DNA of 64,000 nt from JBFXCS01 sp050181915 (GTDB lineage Bacteria; Actinomycetota; Thermoleophilia; Miltoncostaeales; Miltoncostaeaceae), in the NCBI GenBank assembly GCA_050181915.1, contig JBFXCS010000001.1, positions 930,001 through 994,000 of the forward strand, given 5' to 3'. Below the pieces are notes generated by a model. That model saw only the letters and a list, made by a program, of their open reading frames with translations, did not search any database and was not told where the DNA came from. Shown here piece after piece: positions 57,092 through 64,000 of this stretch (the stretch's first letter is position 1; each line of letters starts with the position of its first letter). Both the position numbers and the translations under genes were made by a program.

Positions 57092-57816
57092 CGCAGGATC
57101 CGCACCGGCGTGCCGGGACGCGCGGCGCGCTGCAGCCGGGTCACGTCCGCGTTGAACATCCTGATGCAGCCGTGGCTCGCGCGGGTGCCGATCAGGCCGG
57201 GGAGGCTCGTGCCGTGGATCGCCACCCGGCCGTCGCCGCCGGCGTACTCGTTGAGCGTCTCGGAGTAGCCGGTCAGGGCGAGCACCCAGGGGCCCAGGAA
57301 CCCGCGCGGATCGGGCTGCTGCAGCCGCTCCGCGACGGCGAAGAAGCGCCCGAGCGGCGTGGGGGTCGCCGGCTTGCCCACCGCGACCGGCGCCCGGAAC
57401 ACGACCCGGCCCGCCTTGAAGAGCGTCAGCCGGCGCGCGCTCTGGCGGATCTCGATGCGGTACGGGGTCGAGCGCAGGGCGACCTTGTCGACGGGCAGCC
57501 AGCCGCGCGTGCCGTTCGGCCGCATCGGCAGCAGCAGCTCCACCCAGCGCACGCCGTCCTTCACCACGGTGCGGGTGACCAGGAGGTACTGGTTGGTGCG
57601 CTGCACGTGGTTGAGCGGCGCCGTCGGCCGCACCACGGTGCGCGCCCGGGCGCCCGGACGGGGCGCGACCCGGGCGGTGGCGGGCACCAGGATCTGCGCC
57701 ACCCACGCCCTGGTGGACGTCGGGGCGGCAGGGGCCGGCGGCTCGGCGGCGGACGCGGCCGAAGCGCCGAGGAGGGCGGCTGCGGCGAGCAGGAGGACGG
57801 ACGACCGGCAGATCAC
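57088..57816 (-). CDS. Secreted L,D-transpeptidase (YkuD domain)
   Basis: 242 aa. Signal peptide about 1-23. SH3-like region about 40-110, then YkuD catalytic domain about 115-240 with the histidine in VAIHGTSLPG and the cysteine in ASHGCIRMFNADV. It makes 3-3 cross-links or attaches proteins to peptidoglycan outside the membrane. TAGTCT lies 7 nt before the GTG. A second such enzyme is at 60091-61134. Confidence 0.93.
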   Translation of the reverse strand: MICRSSVLLLAAAALLGASAASAAEPPAPAAPTSTRAWVAQILVPATARVAPRPGARARTVVRPTAPLNHVQRTNQYLLVTRTVVKDGVRWVELLLPMRPNGTRGWLPVDKVALRSTPYRIEIRQSARRLTLFKAGRVVFRAPVAVGKPATPTPLGRFFAVAERLQQPDPRGFLGPWVLALTGYSETLNEYAGGDGRVAIHGTSLPGLIGTRASHGCIRMFNADVTRLQRAARPGTPVRILR

Positions 57817-57823
57817 GCCGAGC

Positions 57824-57829
57824 AGACTA
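57824..57829 (-). promoter_or_regulatory. Candidate -10 element for the L,D-transpeptidase gene
   Basis: TAGTCT ends 7 nt before the GTG start. A TCGACG is found 15 bp further upstream as a possible -35. Confidence 0.45.
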
Positions 57830-57874
57830 GTGCGTGCCCCGGGCCGTCGAGCCGCAGGGCGTCACCCGGCGACC

Positions 57875-58660
57875 CTACGGGCGGGGGCGGCGGAACCCCA
57901 GGACCAGCGGCTTCTCGGCGACGACGATGGCGGAGCGCAGGGAGAGCTCGCGTCGCTCCAGGGCCTGGCGGGCCGACAGGGAGGCCTGGCGCAGGCCGCC
58001 CTTCAGGGCCAGCTCGCGCGTGATCCTGAGGGCCAGGCGGGGCCCGGCCTCGCGCATCAGGTCGCGCTGGGCCGGCAGGCGCAGCGCCCCCTCGAGCGTG
58101 CCGAGCACCACGAGGCCCGCGTCCTCCACCAGCGCGCGCAGCTCGTCGGTGGTGAGCGGGCGGATGCCGCAGGCGGCGAGGTCGGCCCGGGCCTCCCCGT
58201 CGAGGGCGGGCCCCGGCGCGAGGTCGTGGAAGGCGACGCGGCCGCCGGCGCGCAGCAGGCGCACGGCCTCGGCGATCACCGCGCGGCGGCCGCCGTCGTC
58301 GAGCACCGTGAGCAGCGCGTCGGCCATGACGACGGTGGCGGACGCCTCGGGGAGCCCGGTCTCGTCGACCGGCGCGACCACCGCCTCGCGGCCGGCGGGG
58401 GCGGCGAGCGCGGCCAGGTGCTCGACGGCCAGCGGATCGGGGTCGACGGCGGTCCAGGTGCGCGGACCGCGCCCCAGGACGATCGCGCCGGTGAGCCCGA
58501 ACCCGGGGGCGAGCTCCACCACCCGGTCGCCCTCCTGCAGGCCGAGGCCCTCGATCACGCGCTCGGTCATCTCCGCGCCGCCCGGCCGCGCCAGGGCGGT
58601 CACCGCCCGCTGCGCGAGGGGCCAGGTCTCCGCGCGCTCCGCCTGCACCGTCGTGGCCAT
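57875..58660 (-). CDS. SAM-dependent methyltransferase, UbiE/COQ5-like
   Basis: 261 aa from the ATG behind GAGGAGGG. Motif I is DRVVELAPGFGLTGAIVLGR, with VDPDPLAVEHLAAL and VVMADALLTVLDDGGR. The C-terminal third is helical and Arg/Leu-rich (ALKGGLRQASLSARQALER). Substrate not determined; the family often acts on small lipids or quinones. Confidence 0.85.
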   Translation of the reverse strand: MATTVQAERAETWPLAQRAVTALARPGGAEMTERVIEGLGLQEGDRVVELAPGFGLTGAIVLGRGPRTWTAVDPDPLAVEHLAALAAPAGREAVVAPVDETGLPEASATVVMADALLTVLDDGGRRAVIAEAVRLLRAGGRVAFHDLAPGPALDGEARADLAACGIRPLTTDELRALVEDAGLVVLGTLEGALRLPAQRDLMREAGPRLALRITRELALKGGLRQASLSARQALERRELSLRSAIVVAEKPLVLGFRRPRP

Positions 58661-58741
58661 GGCCCTCCTCGTCATCCGCCGGTCGCCGACGGATATGGAA
58701 TCAGCCGGGCGGCCCGGTTCCAAGGCGCCCGGCCGGATGCT

Positions 58742-60007
58742 TCAGCGCCTGCGCAGGGTCGCGCGCACGGCTGCGCCCCGGCCCTGCTCGGCCCAGACCG
58801 CCAGCCCGGTGCCCTCCGGCCCCATCGCCACGGCGGGCGCGTCGCCGGCGGCGGCGCGGCTGTCCGGGGCGACGCCCCACGCGCCGCCCCCCGCCGCGAT
58901 GACGCCCGCCCCGCCGCCCCGGGGCCCGCCGTCGCGCGACCACGAGACGATCGCGTCGCCCTGCGCGCCGATCTCGGCGCGCCCGATGTCGACGGCGCAC
59001 GAGCACGAGCGGCGTCGCACCACGGTGGACGAGCGCCAGGCGCCGCCGCGCCGGCGGGTGACGGCCTCGATGCCCTGCGAGGCTCCGGGCTCGCCGACGT
59101 CCCAGGCGACGACGGCGTCGCCGGCGTCGTTCAGGGCGACGGCCGGCTCGGCGCCCACGCCGACGTCCTCGGCGTCCTCCCAGCCGCCGTCGCGGGCGCC
59201 GCGGTCGGCGCTCAGCATCACCGAGGTCCCGCCCGGCAGGCGCGAGCTCCACGCGGCGAGCGCGGCTCCGGCCGGGCTCAGCGCGACCCCCGGCGTGCCC
59301 GACGCCTCCTCCGACAGCTCCATCGGCTCCTCGAACCGGCCGTCGGTGGTGCGCGCGGCACGCACGCGACCGCGCTCCACCCAGGCCGCGAGCGCGCCGT
59401 GGGACGGGCTCAGCGCGACGGAGGGGGCGGCGGGACCCGGCACCGACAGGTGGGCCGGGCGCACGGACCAGGCCGAGCGGGCGGTGCGCGTGGCGCGGGT
59501 GGCGACGCTCACCGCGAAGCGCGACCCGCGCCGCTCGGTCCACAGGATCGTCGCCCGTCCGGTCGCGTCCATCGACACCACGATGTCGCGGACGGCCGTG
59601 CCGGCCATGACGACGGGTCCCGGCACCCACCGCCCGCCGGGACCGCGCCGGACGGCCGCGGCGATGGCGCGACCGCGGCTCCAGACGACGATCGCGTCGC
59701 CGCGCGCGCCCACGGCGACCCGCGGGCCGCTCGCGCCGACGCCCGACAGCGGCCGCGGCGCGCTCCACGCCCCCGAGCGTCGCGCCGTCGCGACGAACAC
59801 CCGCCCGGAGCCGCCGGTCGCGGTCGGCGGCTCGCGCACCCATGCCACGACGGCCTCTCCCGTGCCGCCGACCGCGGCCGCGGGATCAGAGAAGCGGCCG
59901 TCGTCGGCCCGGGTGACGCGGGCAGGCTCCGACCACCCGGCGAGGGCGACCGCGGGCAGGACCGCCAGGATCGCGGCCCCGGCGAGGGCGACGGACCACG
60001 TCCTCAT
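58742..60007 (-). CDS. Secreted beta-propeller-like repeat protein (paralogue of 49175-50467)
   Basis: 421 aa. Signal peptide about 1-23 (SVALAGAAILAVLPAVALA). Repeats of V-A-x-x-x-x-G-x-A-x-x-A-W type (for example GPRVAVGARGDAIVVWSRGR, APSVALSPSHGALAAWVERG, EPAVALNDAGDAVVAWDVGE) recur about every 45-50 residues, the same scheme as its paralogue. One cysteine pair (SCSCAVD) could form a disulfide. Extracellular; function unknown. Confidence 0.72.
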   Translation of the reverse strand: MRTWSVALAGAAILAVLPAVALAGWSEPARVTRADDGRFSDPAAAVGGTGEAVVAWVREPPTATGGSGRVFVATARRSGAWSAPRPLSGVGASGPRVAVGARGDAIVVWSRGRAIAAAVRRGPGGRWVPGPVVMAGTAVRDIVVSMDATGRATILWTERRGSRFAVSVATRATRTARSAWSVRPAHLSVPGPAAPSVALSPSHGALAAWVERGRVRAARTTDGRFEEPMELSEEASGTPGVALSPAGAALAAWSSRLPGGTSVMLSADRGARDGGWEDAEDVGVGAEPAVALNDAGDAVVAWDVGEPGASQGIEAVTRRRGGAWRSSTVVRRRSCSCAVDIGRAEIGAQGDAIVSWSRDGGPRGGGAGVIAAGGGAWGVAPDSRAAAGDAPAVAMGPEGTGLAVWAEQGRGAAVRATLRRR

Positions 60008-60090
60008 GGTGCGGCGACGTTACCAGCGCGCCGCGCCCGGCACCCGCGGGCCGGGTGACGGCCGCGGGCGCCGGGCGCGGCGGGGCGCCC

Positions 60091-61134
60091 CTACCTCAGG
60101 TTGATGACCGGGGTCCCGACCGGGACCTGCGGCCACAGCCAGCGGATGTTGTCGTTGTAGTTCCGGGTGCAGCCGTGGGAGTAGTAGCGCCAGCTGCGGC
60201 TGAGCAGGTACTCCTGGTTGGTGCCGTGGATCCCGTACCCGCGGTAGTACCAGAGCACCAGCGGGCCGAAGGCGGGCCCGGGCCCGGCCGTCTTCGAGTA
60301 GACGGCGAAGCGGCCGATGGGCGTCGGGGTCGAGGGCTTGCCGAAGACCACCGGCAGGACGCGCACCAGCTGGCCGCGCTGGTAGTAGTAGAGCTGCGTC
60401 TCGTGGATCACCTGCACCAGGTAGTGCGGGGCCGACGCCGGCACCCGGTGCGGGTTCTTGGCGAACACCTGGATCGACTGGGAGGCCATGCTGCCGCCGC
60501 TGTCGACGCCCGGCCGCGCCGGCGCCACCAGGCGGAACCGCCAGCGGCCGCCGGAGGGCGGGGTGAAGGTGGCGGAGACGCGGCCCCTGGTGATGGCGAC
60601 GCGGCGGATGGCGCGGTACCTGCCGCCGTTCACCGAGCCCTCGATCACCGCCTTCTCGCCCCGGGCGGCGCCCGGGACCGCGCCGCGGGCGGTGAAGGGC
60701 AGGCCCGAGATGTTCTCGGTCGCCATCACCTTCACGGTGAAGTCGACCGGGCGCACGATCCTGACGTAGCGGGCCTCGCCTGCGAGGACGGAGCCGTCGG
60801 CGGCGATGAGGCTCACCCGCACGCTGCCGGGGCCGGGCAGCGGGGCGCGCAGGCCGAAGCGGCCGGCGGCCGTCGGCGCGTTCTGCCCCAGCGACCGCCA
60901 GGTCGTCCCGCCGTCGGGCGAGTAGTCCAGCGAGAGGGTGCCCGCGGCGGGCGTGACGCGCCCGCGCACCGTGATCGGATGCCCGACCGTCACGCTCGAC
61001 GGGATCTCGACCCTCGTGAGCGCGGCGGCCGGCGCGGCGGGCGCGGGCGCCGCCGGCTCCTGCGCCGCCGCGACCGGCGCCGCCAGCGCCATGGCGGCGG
61101 CGGCGACAAGCGCCCCGCGTCGTGCGACCCCCAT
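60091..61134 (-). CDS. Secreted L,D-transpeptidase with N-terminal Ig-like domains
   Basis: 347 aa from the ATG that has GGGGAGG 8 nt upstream. Signal peptide about 1-25. Two Ig-like or bacterial-surface beta domains (about 35-120 and 125-210: SVTVGHPITVRGRVTPAAG) precede the YkuD domain about 225-345, with the histidine in YGIHGTNQEYLL and the active cysteine in YYSHGCTRNYND. In this form isoleucine of the usual SHGCIR is threonine. It likely cross-links peptidoglycan; the Ig-like part may place it in the wall. Confidence 0.92.
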   Translation of the reverse strand: MGVARRGALVAAAAMALAAPVAAAQEPAAPAPAAPAAALTRVEIPSSVTVGHPITVRGRVTPAAGTLSLDYSPDGGTTWRSLGQNAPTAAGRFGLRAPLPGPGSVRVSLIAADGSVLAGEARYVRIVRPVDFTVKVMATENISGLPFTARGAVPGAARGEKAVIEGSVNGGRYRAIRRVAITRGRVSATFTPPSGGRWRFRLVAPARPGVDSGGSMASQSIQVFAKNPHRVPASAPHYLVQVIHETQLYYYQRGQLVRVLPVVFGKPSTPTPIGRFAVYSKTAGPGPAFGPLVLWYYRGYGIHGTNQEYLLSRSWRYYSHGCTRNYNDNIRWLWPQVPVGTPVINLR

Positions 61135-61223
61135 GCCCCGGTCCTCCCCATCGCGGTGATTGTTCATCCGGTCTTTCGACACGCTACGGCGATTCCTTAG
61201 GCCCCCATCACTGGACATTGGTC

Positions 61224-61229
61224 TAGCCT
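61224..61229 (+). promoter_or_regulatory. Candidate -10 element for the 61236 gene
   Basis: TAGCCT ends 6 nt before the ATG (a weak GAGGG is also present). Confidence 0.4.
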
Positions 61230-61235
61230 GAGGGC

Positions 61236-61514
61236 ATGTCCGCCGCCGCCCTGCGCCTCTTCGCCGCCACGAGCGGCTGGGAGGGCCCGTTCCAGCACGA
61301 GCAGGTGGTGGTCGCGGCGAGCGGCATGGACGAGGCGCTCCGCCTCGCCGAGCGGGCCTTCGCCGACGTCCGCCAGCCGGTGTGCCGCACCAAGATGCGC
61401 ATCGCCGACCTCGGCCCGGTGGCCGCCGGCGTGGTGGCCGGGCCGCTGCGCGCGGGCCAGTCGCTGGCCGACGCCGGCGTGGACCTCGACCTGAGGTGCG
61501 GGGTCGAGCCCTAG
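61236..61514 (+). CDS. Hypothetical small protein
   Basis: 92 aa, soluble, with two cysteines (PVCRTK, LRCGVEP). Helical N-terminal part (GMDEALRLAERAFADV) then a strand-rich end. No family recognised. It is the only plus-strand gene in the last 12 kb and is divergent from the second L,D-transpeptidase gene. Confidence 0.55.
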   Translation: MSAAALRLFAATSGWEGPFQHEQVVVAASGMDEALRLAERAFADVRQPVCRTKMRIADLGPVAAGVVAGPLRAGQSLADAGVDLDLRCGVEP

Positions 61515-61534
61515 CGGCTCGCGCCGCGGCGCGC

Positions 61535-63517
61535 TCACCCGGCCGCCGCCCGGCGATCGGGCACCGGGGCCTCGCGGGAGAGGACGCCCGCCTCCCAGAG
61601 GATCTCGACGGCGCCGACCGCGCGGGGCCAGAACCGGTGCCCGGCCGCGGCGCGGCAGGCATCGAGCGCGGCCTCGACGCCCCCGTCGCCCGCGGCGCCG
61701 GTCATGGTGTCCCAGGCGTCCGCGACGTGCAGGATCAGCGCGCCCTCGGGCAGGTCCGGGGCGTCGCGCCACGGGTCGCGATGGTGGCGCACCCACGCCA
61801 CCTGCTCGTCGGTGAGCACGCCGGCCAGCATCCGGCTGCCCAGCACCGCGTAGGTCGCGTCGTCCTCCCGGCCCCCGCCGCTCCCGTCGGCCGCCGCGTC
61901 CGGGATCGCGACCCTGCCGACGTCGTGCACGAGCGCGGCCTCCAGCAGCAGCGCCGCCCGCTCGGGCGTCCAGCCGATCGTCTCGGCGATGGACGTGGCG
62001 AGCGCCGCGACCCGCTCGGAGTGGCGGCGGGTGGCCGGCGAGCGGGCGTCGATCGCGCGGGCCAGCATCCGCACGCTGTGGAAGCTCTGGCCGCGCCGCA
62101 GCTCCATGGCGCGCTGCCCGCTCTCCATCGGCCGCATCACCCGCGGGGAGTAGAGGAACACCACGTCGCGGCCGTTGCGCTTCGCCCAGTAGAGGGCGGC
62201 GTCCGCGTTGCGGTACAGGTCGACCGGGCTGCCCGCCCGCTCCAGGTCGCAGACCCCGGCCGAGACGGTGATGCCGCCCACCTCGGGTAGCCGCAGCGCG
62301 GCGACCTCGGCGCGGAGCCGCTCCGCCGCGTGCCACGCCTCCATGCCGTCGGTCTCGGGCATGAGCCAGGCGAACTCCTCGCCGCCGAGGCGCGCCACCA
62401 CGTCGGCCTCGCGGGCCAGCGATCCGAAGCGGCGGCCCATCTCGCGCAGCACCTCGTCGCCGGCGACGTGCCCGTGCCTGTCGTTGACCGACTTGAAGGC
62501 GTCGAGGTCGATGATCGCGAGCGCCAGGTTGTTGCCGTGCCGGCGCGATCGGGCGACCTCGGCGGCGAGGCGCTCCTCGAAGACGCCCCGGTTCACCAGC
62601 CCGGTGAGCGGGTCGGTGGCGGCGCGGCGCGACAGCTCGGCGCGCGTGAGCGCGTTGTCGATGGCCAGGGCGACGAGCTCGGCGAAGCGCTCCAGGCGCC
62701 CCTCGGTGGCCGGCGGCAGCCTCTCGTCGACGGTCGAGGTGACGGTCACCGCGCCCCACAGGCGGTCGCCCACCCGCACCGGCGCCGAGACCGCTCCGTA
62801 GTACCCGTCCGCCCGGGCCGCCGCGCCCGCCGACCCGCGCAGGTCGTCGCAGCGGGCCGCCCGCCCGGTGCGCGCCACCCGGCACGACGGCAGCGGCGCG
62901 TCCAGCGGAAGGCGGTCCCCCGCCTGCGGGCCCTCGGGCCGACTGGTCCAGCGGCCCTCGTAGACCGCCTCGTCATCGAGGAAGCGCACGACCGCGCCGC
63001 CCGATCCGCGGTGCACGCGCGCCACCTCCTCGGCCACCAGGTCGAAGACCGTGGCGGGCGACGCGCCGCGCGCCACTGCCACCGCGATGCGGTGCAGCGA
63101 CGCGCGCTCCTCCGCGGCCCGGCGGCGCTCGCCGGTGACGGCGCTGCCGATCCGCACGACGAGGTCGACGTCGAGCGCCTCCTCGGTGACGTAGTCATCG
63201 GCTCCGCCCTCCAGGACGATCCGGGCGACGTCGGCGTCGCCGCCGGGGACCACCGCGACGATGGCGGGGTGGCCCGGGGCGGTCCGCGCCAGGCGGGTGA
63301 GGGCCGCGAGGTCGCCGTCGGGGGCGGCGCCGCCGATCACCGCCGCGACGTCCCCTCCGTCCAGCTCCCGCCGGGCGGCGGCCTCGTCGGCGACCGCGAG
63401 CACCTCGTAGCCGCCCGCCGCGAGCAACGTGCCGAGACGGGCGCGCAGCCGGGTGTCGCGCACCGCGACGAGCGCCCGCATTCCGTGGTCTGGGCGGGGC
63501 TCGTCGCGGTCGACCAT
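61535..63517 (-). CDS. Pseudo-receiver-GAF-GGDEF-degenerate HD-GYP signalling protein
   Basis: 660 aa. A receiver-fold domain about 13-130 lacks the phosphoacceptor Asp (AAVIGGAAPDGDL where D-x-x-L-P would be), and the KP lysine is also absent (DDYVTEEAL). GAF is about 140-300. GGDEF about 310-470 is intact (RLGGEEFAWLMP). The C-terminal HD domain has HDVGRVAIPD, but the GYP loop is altered (RHHRDPWRDAPDLP instead of HHERWDGxGYP). It probably makes c-di-GMP, while phosphotransfer and hydrolysis are doubtful. The ATG overlaps the cyclase stop by one base. Close relative of the 52926-55691 protein. Confidence 0.92.
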   Translation of the reverse strand: MVDRDEPRPDHGMRALVAVRDTRLRARLGTLLAAGGYEVLAVADEAAARRELDGGDVAAVIGGAAPDGDLAALTRLARTAPGHPAIVAVVPGGDADVARIVLEGGADDYVTEEALDVDLVVRIGSAVTGERRRAAEERASLHRIAVAVARGASPATVFDLVAEEVARVHRGSGGAVVRFLDDEAVYEGRWTSRPEGPQAGDRLPLDAPLPSCRVARTGRAARCDDLRGSAGAAARADGYYGAVSAPVRVGDRLWGAVTVTSTVDERLPPATEGRLERFAELVALAIDNALTRAELSRRAATDPLTGLVNRGVFEERLAAEVARSRRHGNNLALAIIDLDAFKSVNDRHGHVAGDEVLREMGRRFGSLAREADVVARLGGEEFAWLMPETDGMEAWHAAERLRAEVAALRLPEVGGITVSAGVCDLERAGSPVDLYRNADAALYWAKRNGRDVVFLYSPRVMRPMESGQRAMELRRGQSFHSVRMLARAIDARSPATRRHSERVAALATSIAETIGWTPERAALLLEAALVHDVGRVAIPDAAADGSGGGREDDATYAVLGSRMLAGVLTDEQVAWVRHHRDPWRDAPDLPEGALILHVADAWDTMTGAAGDGGVEAALDACRAAAGHRFWPRAVGAVEILWEAGVLSREAPVPDRRAAAG

Positions 63518-64000
63518 CACCTGCCTCTCGGCGCACCGCCCCCGGGACTTGAGCGCTCCGCCGGGCCCGGCGCGCCGATGGTCCAGACCGCCGCCGGAAC
63601 CCTCCGGCCGCGCAGGTCGAGAGCGCCCACGGGCACCAGATCCGGGGCCGGCCGGGTGAGCGACGCGCGCGTCGTGTCGGCCACCAGCACCGAGTGCGGG
63701 GTGTCCCGGGTGAGCGACTGGAGCCGGGCGGCCGTGTTCGTGGTGTCCCCCACCGCCGCGTACTCGAGGCGGCGCTCCGAGCCCACGTTGCCGGACATCA
63801 CCGGCCCGCTGCACACGCCGACGCTCATCTCGAAGGGCTCGCCCAGCCCGCGCTGCGCCACCCAGGCGTTCACCTCGGCCAACGCGGGGCCGCGCATCTC
63901 GCGCACCGCGTCCATCGCCCGGTCGGCGTGGTCGGCCATCTCCACCGGCGCTCCGAACACCGACATCACCCCGTCGCCCAGGAAGGTGACCAGCGTCCCC
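63517..64000 (-). CDS. Class III adenylate/guanylate cyclase, 3' part (5' end beyond window)
   Basis: The last about 160 codons are present. LGDGVMSVFGAPVEM is the metal-binding aspartate region of the catalytic domain, and GVCSGPVMSGNVGSERRLEY plus VGDTTNTAARLQSL are the conserved blocks with the Asn and Arg that help catalysis. Substrate-choosing residues lie partly outside the window, so cAMP versus cGMP is not decided. Its stop overlaps the start of the c-di-GMP protein, pairing two second messengers in one transcript. Confidence 0.9.
   Translation of the reverse strand, partial: GTLVTFLGDGVMSVFGAPVEMADHADRAMDAVREMRGPALAEVNAWVAQRGLGEPFEMSVGVCSGPVMSGNVGSERRLEYAAVGDTTNTAARLQSLTRDTPHSVLVADTTRASLTRPAPDLVPVGALDLRGRRVPAAVWTIGAPGPAERSSPGGGAPRGR

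Noticed and set aside
1..64000. CRISPR arrays, tRNA/rRNA genes, prophage or complete insertion sequence
   Set aside because: No regularly spaced repeats, cloverleaf-like sequences, phage genes or transposase genes were seen; this is by eye only, and a tRNA scan would be decisive.

Overview
The window is very GC-rich DNA (roughly three quarters G+C) from an actinobacterium. Codon bias, abundant GTG starts, an F420-type LLM oxidoreductase, PdxST vitamin B6 synthesis, dodecin, a SecDF fusion and the yebC-ruvCAB order fit a deep-branching Actinomycetota such as Thermoleophilia. That class assignment is inference from gene content. I see no rRNA, tRNA, CRISPR array, prophage or complete insertion sequence. 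The region is chromosomal, densely packed and mostly housekeeping, with about 65 genes.

Layout. 1-1.9 kb: an ECF sigma factor with a membrane-anchored partner, a SHOCT protein and a DedA protein. 1.9-12 kb (minus strand): a potassium-uptake locus. Its operon order is small ORF-kdpF-kdpA-kdpC-kdpB-truncated kdpD-UspA, with a MITE-like element inserted exactly at the kdpB/kdpD junction. Upstream lie kdpE and a second KdpD half carrying the membrane and kinase domains. 12-15 kb: a S-box (SAM-I) riboswitch with a clear promoter and terminator controls a threonine-synthase-like PLP enzyme, a MoaD/ThiS-like carrier protein and an epimerase. This looks like a carrier-dependent homocysteine pathway. 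15-23.5 kb: two zinc-ribbon proteins (one with a SPOR domain), dodecin, a secreted protein, hyuA-hyuB, a LytR_C protein, and a divergent methyltransferase/TetR pair with a visible operator. 23.5-34 kb: relA/spoT, two palindromic repeats, recJ, a UbiB-family kinase, and yajC-secDF. 34-47.6 kb: PAP2 and GT4 lipid/glycan genes, CBS protein, ruvBAC, yebC, pdxTS, an RpiR regulator, a lipoprotein, LigD, an LLM oxidoreductase and a LysM/SLT muramidase. 47.7-64 kb: an FAD oxidoreductase, two paralogous secreted repeat proteins, a CDF transporter, TetR, a UPF0173 hydrolase, two L,D-transpeptidases, two large c-di-GMP proteins and the end of a class III nucleotidyl cyclase.

Recurring signals. At least fourteen genes carry a TANNNT hexamer 6-8 nt before the start codon and no convincing Shine-Dalgarno, which is the pattern of leaderless transcription. 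A family of palindromes built on GGTCAATTGGCC occurs four times in two intergenic regions 30 kb apart. Two genes appear to need a CTG start codon. The strongest candidate for new biology is the riboswitch-controlled synthase/carrier operon. The disrupted and rearranged kdp locus and the palindrome family come next.
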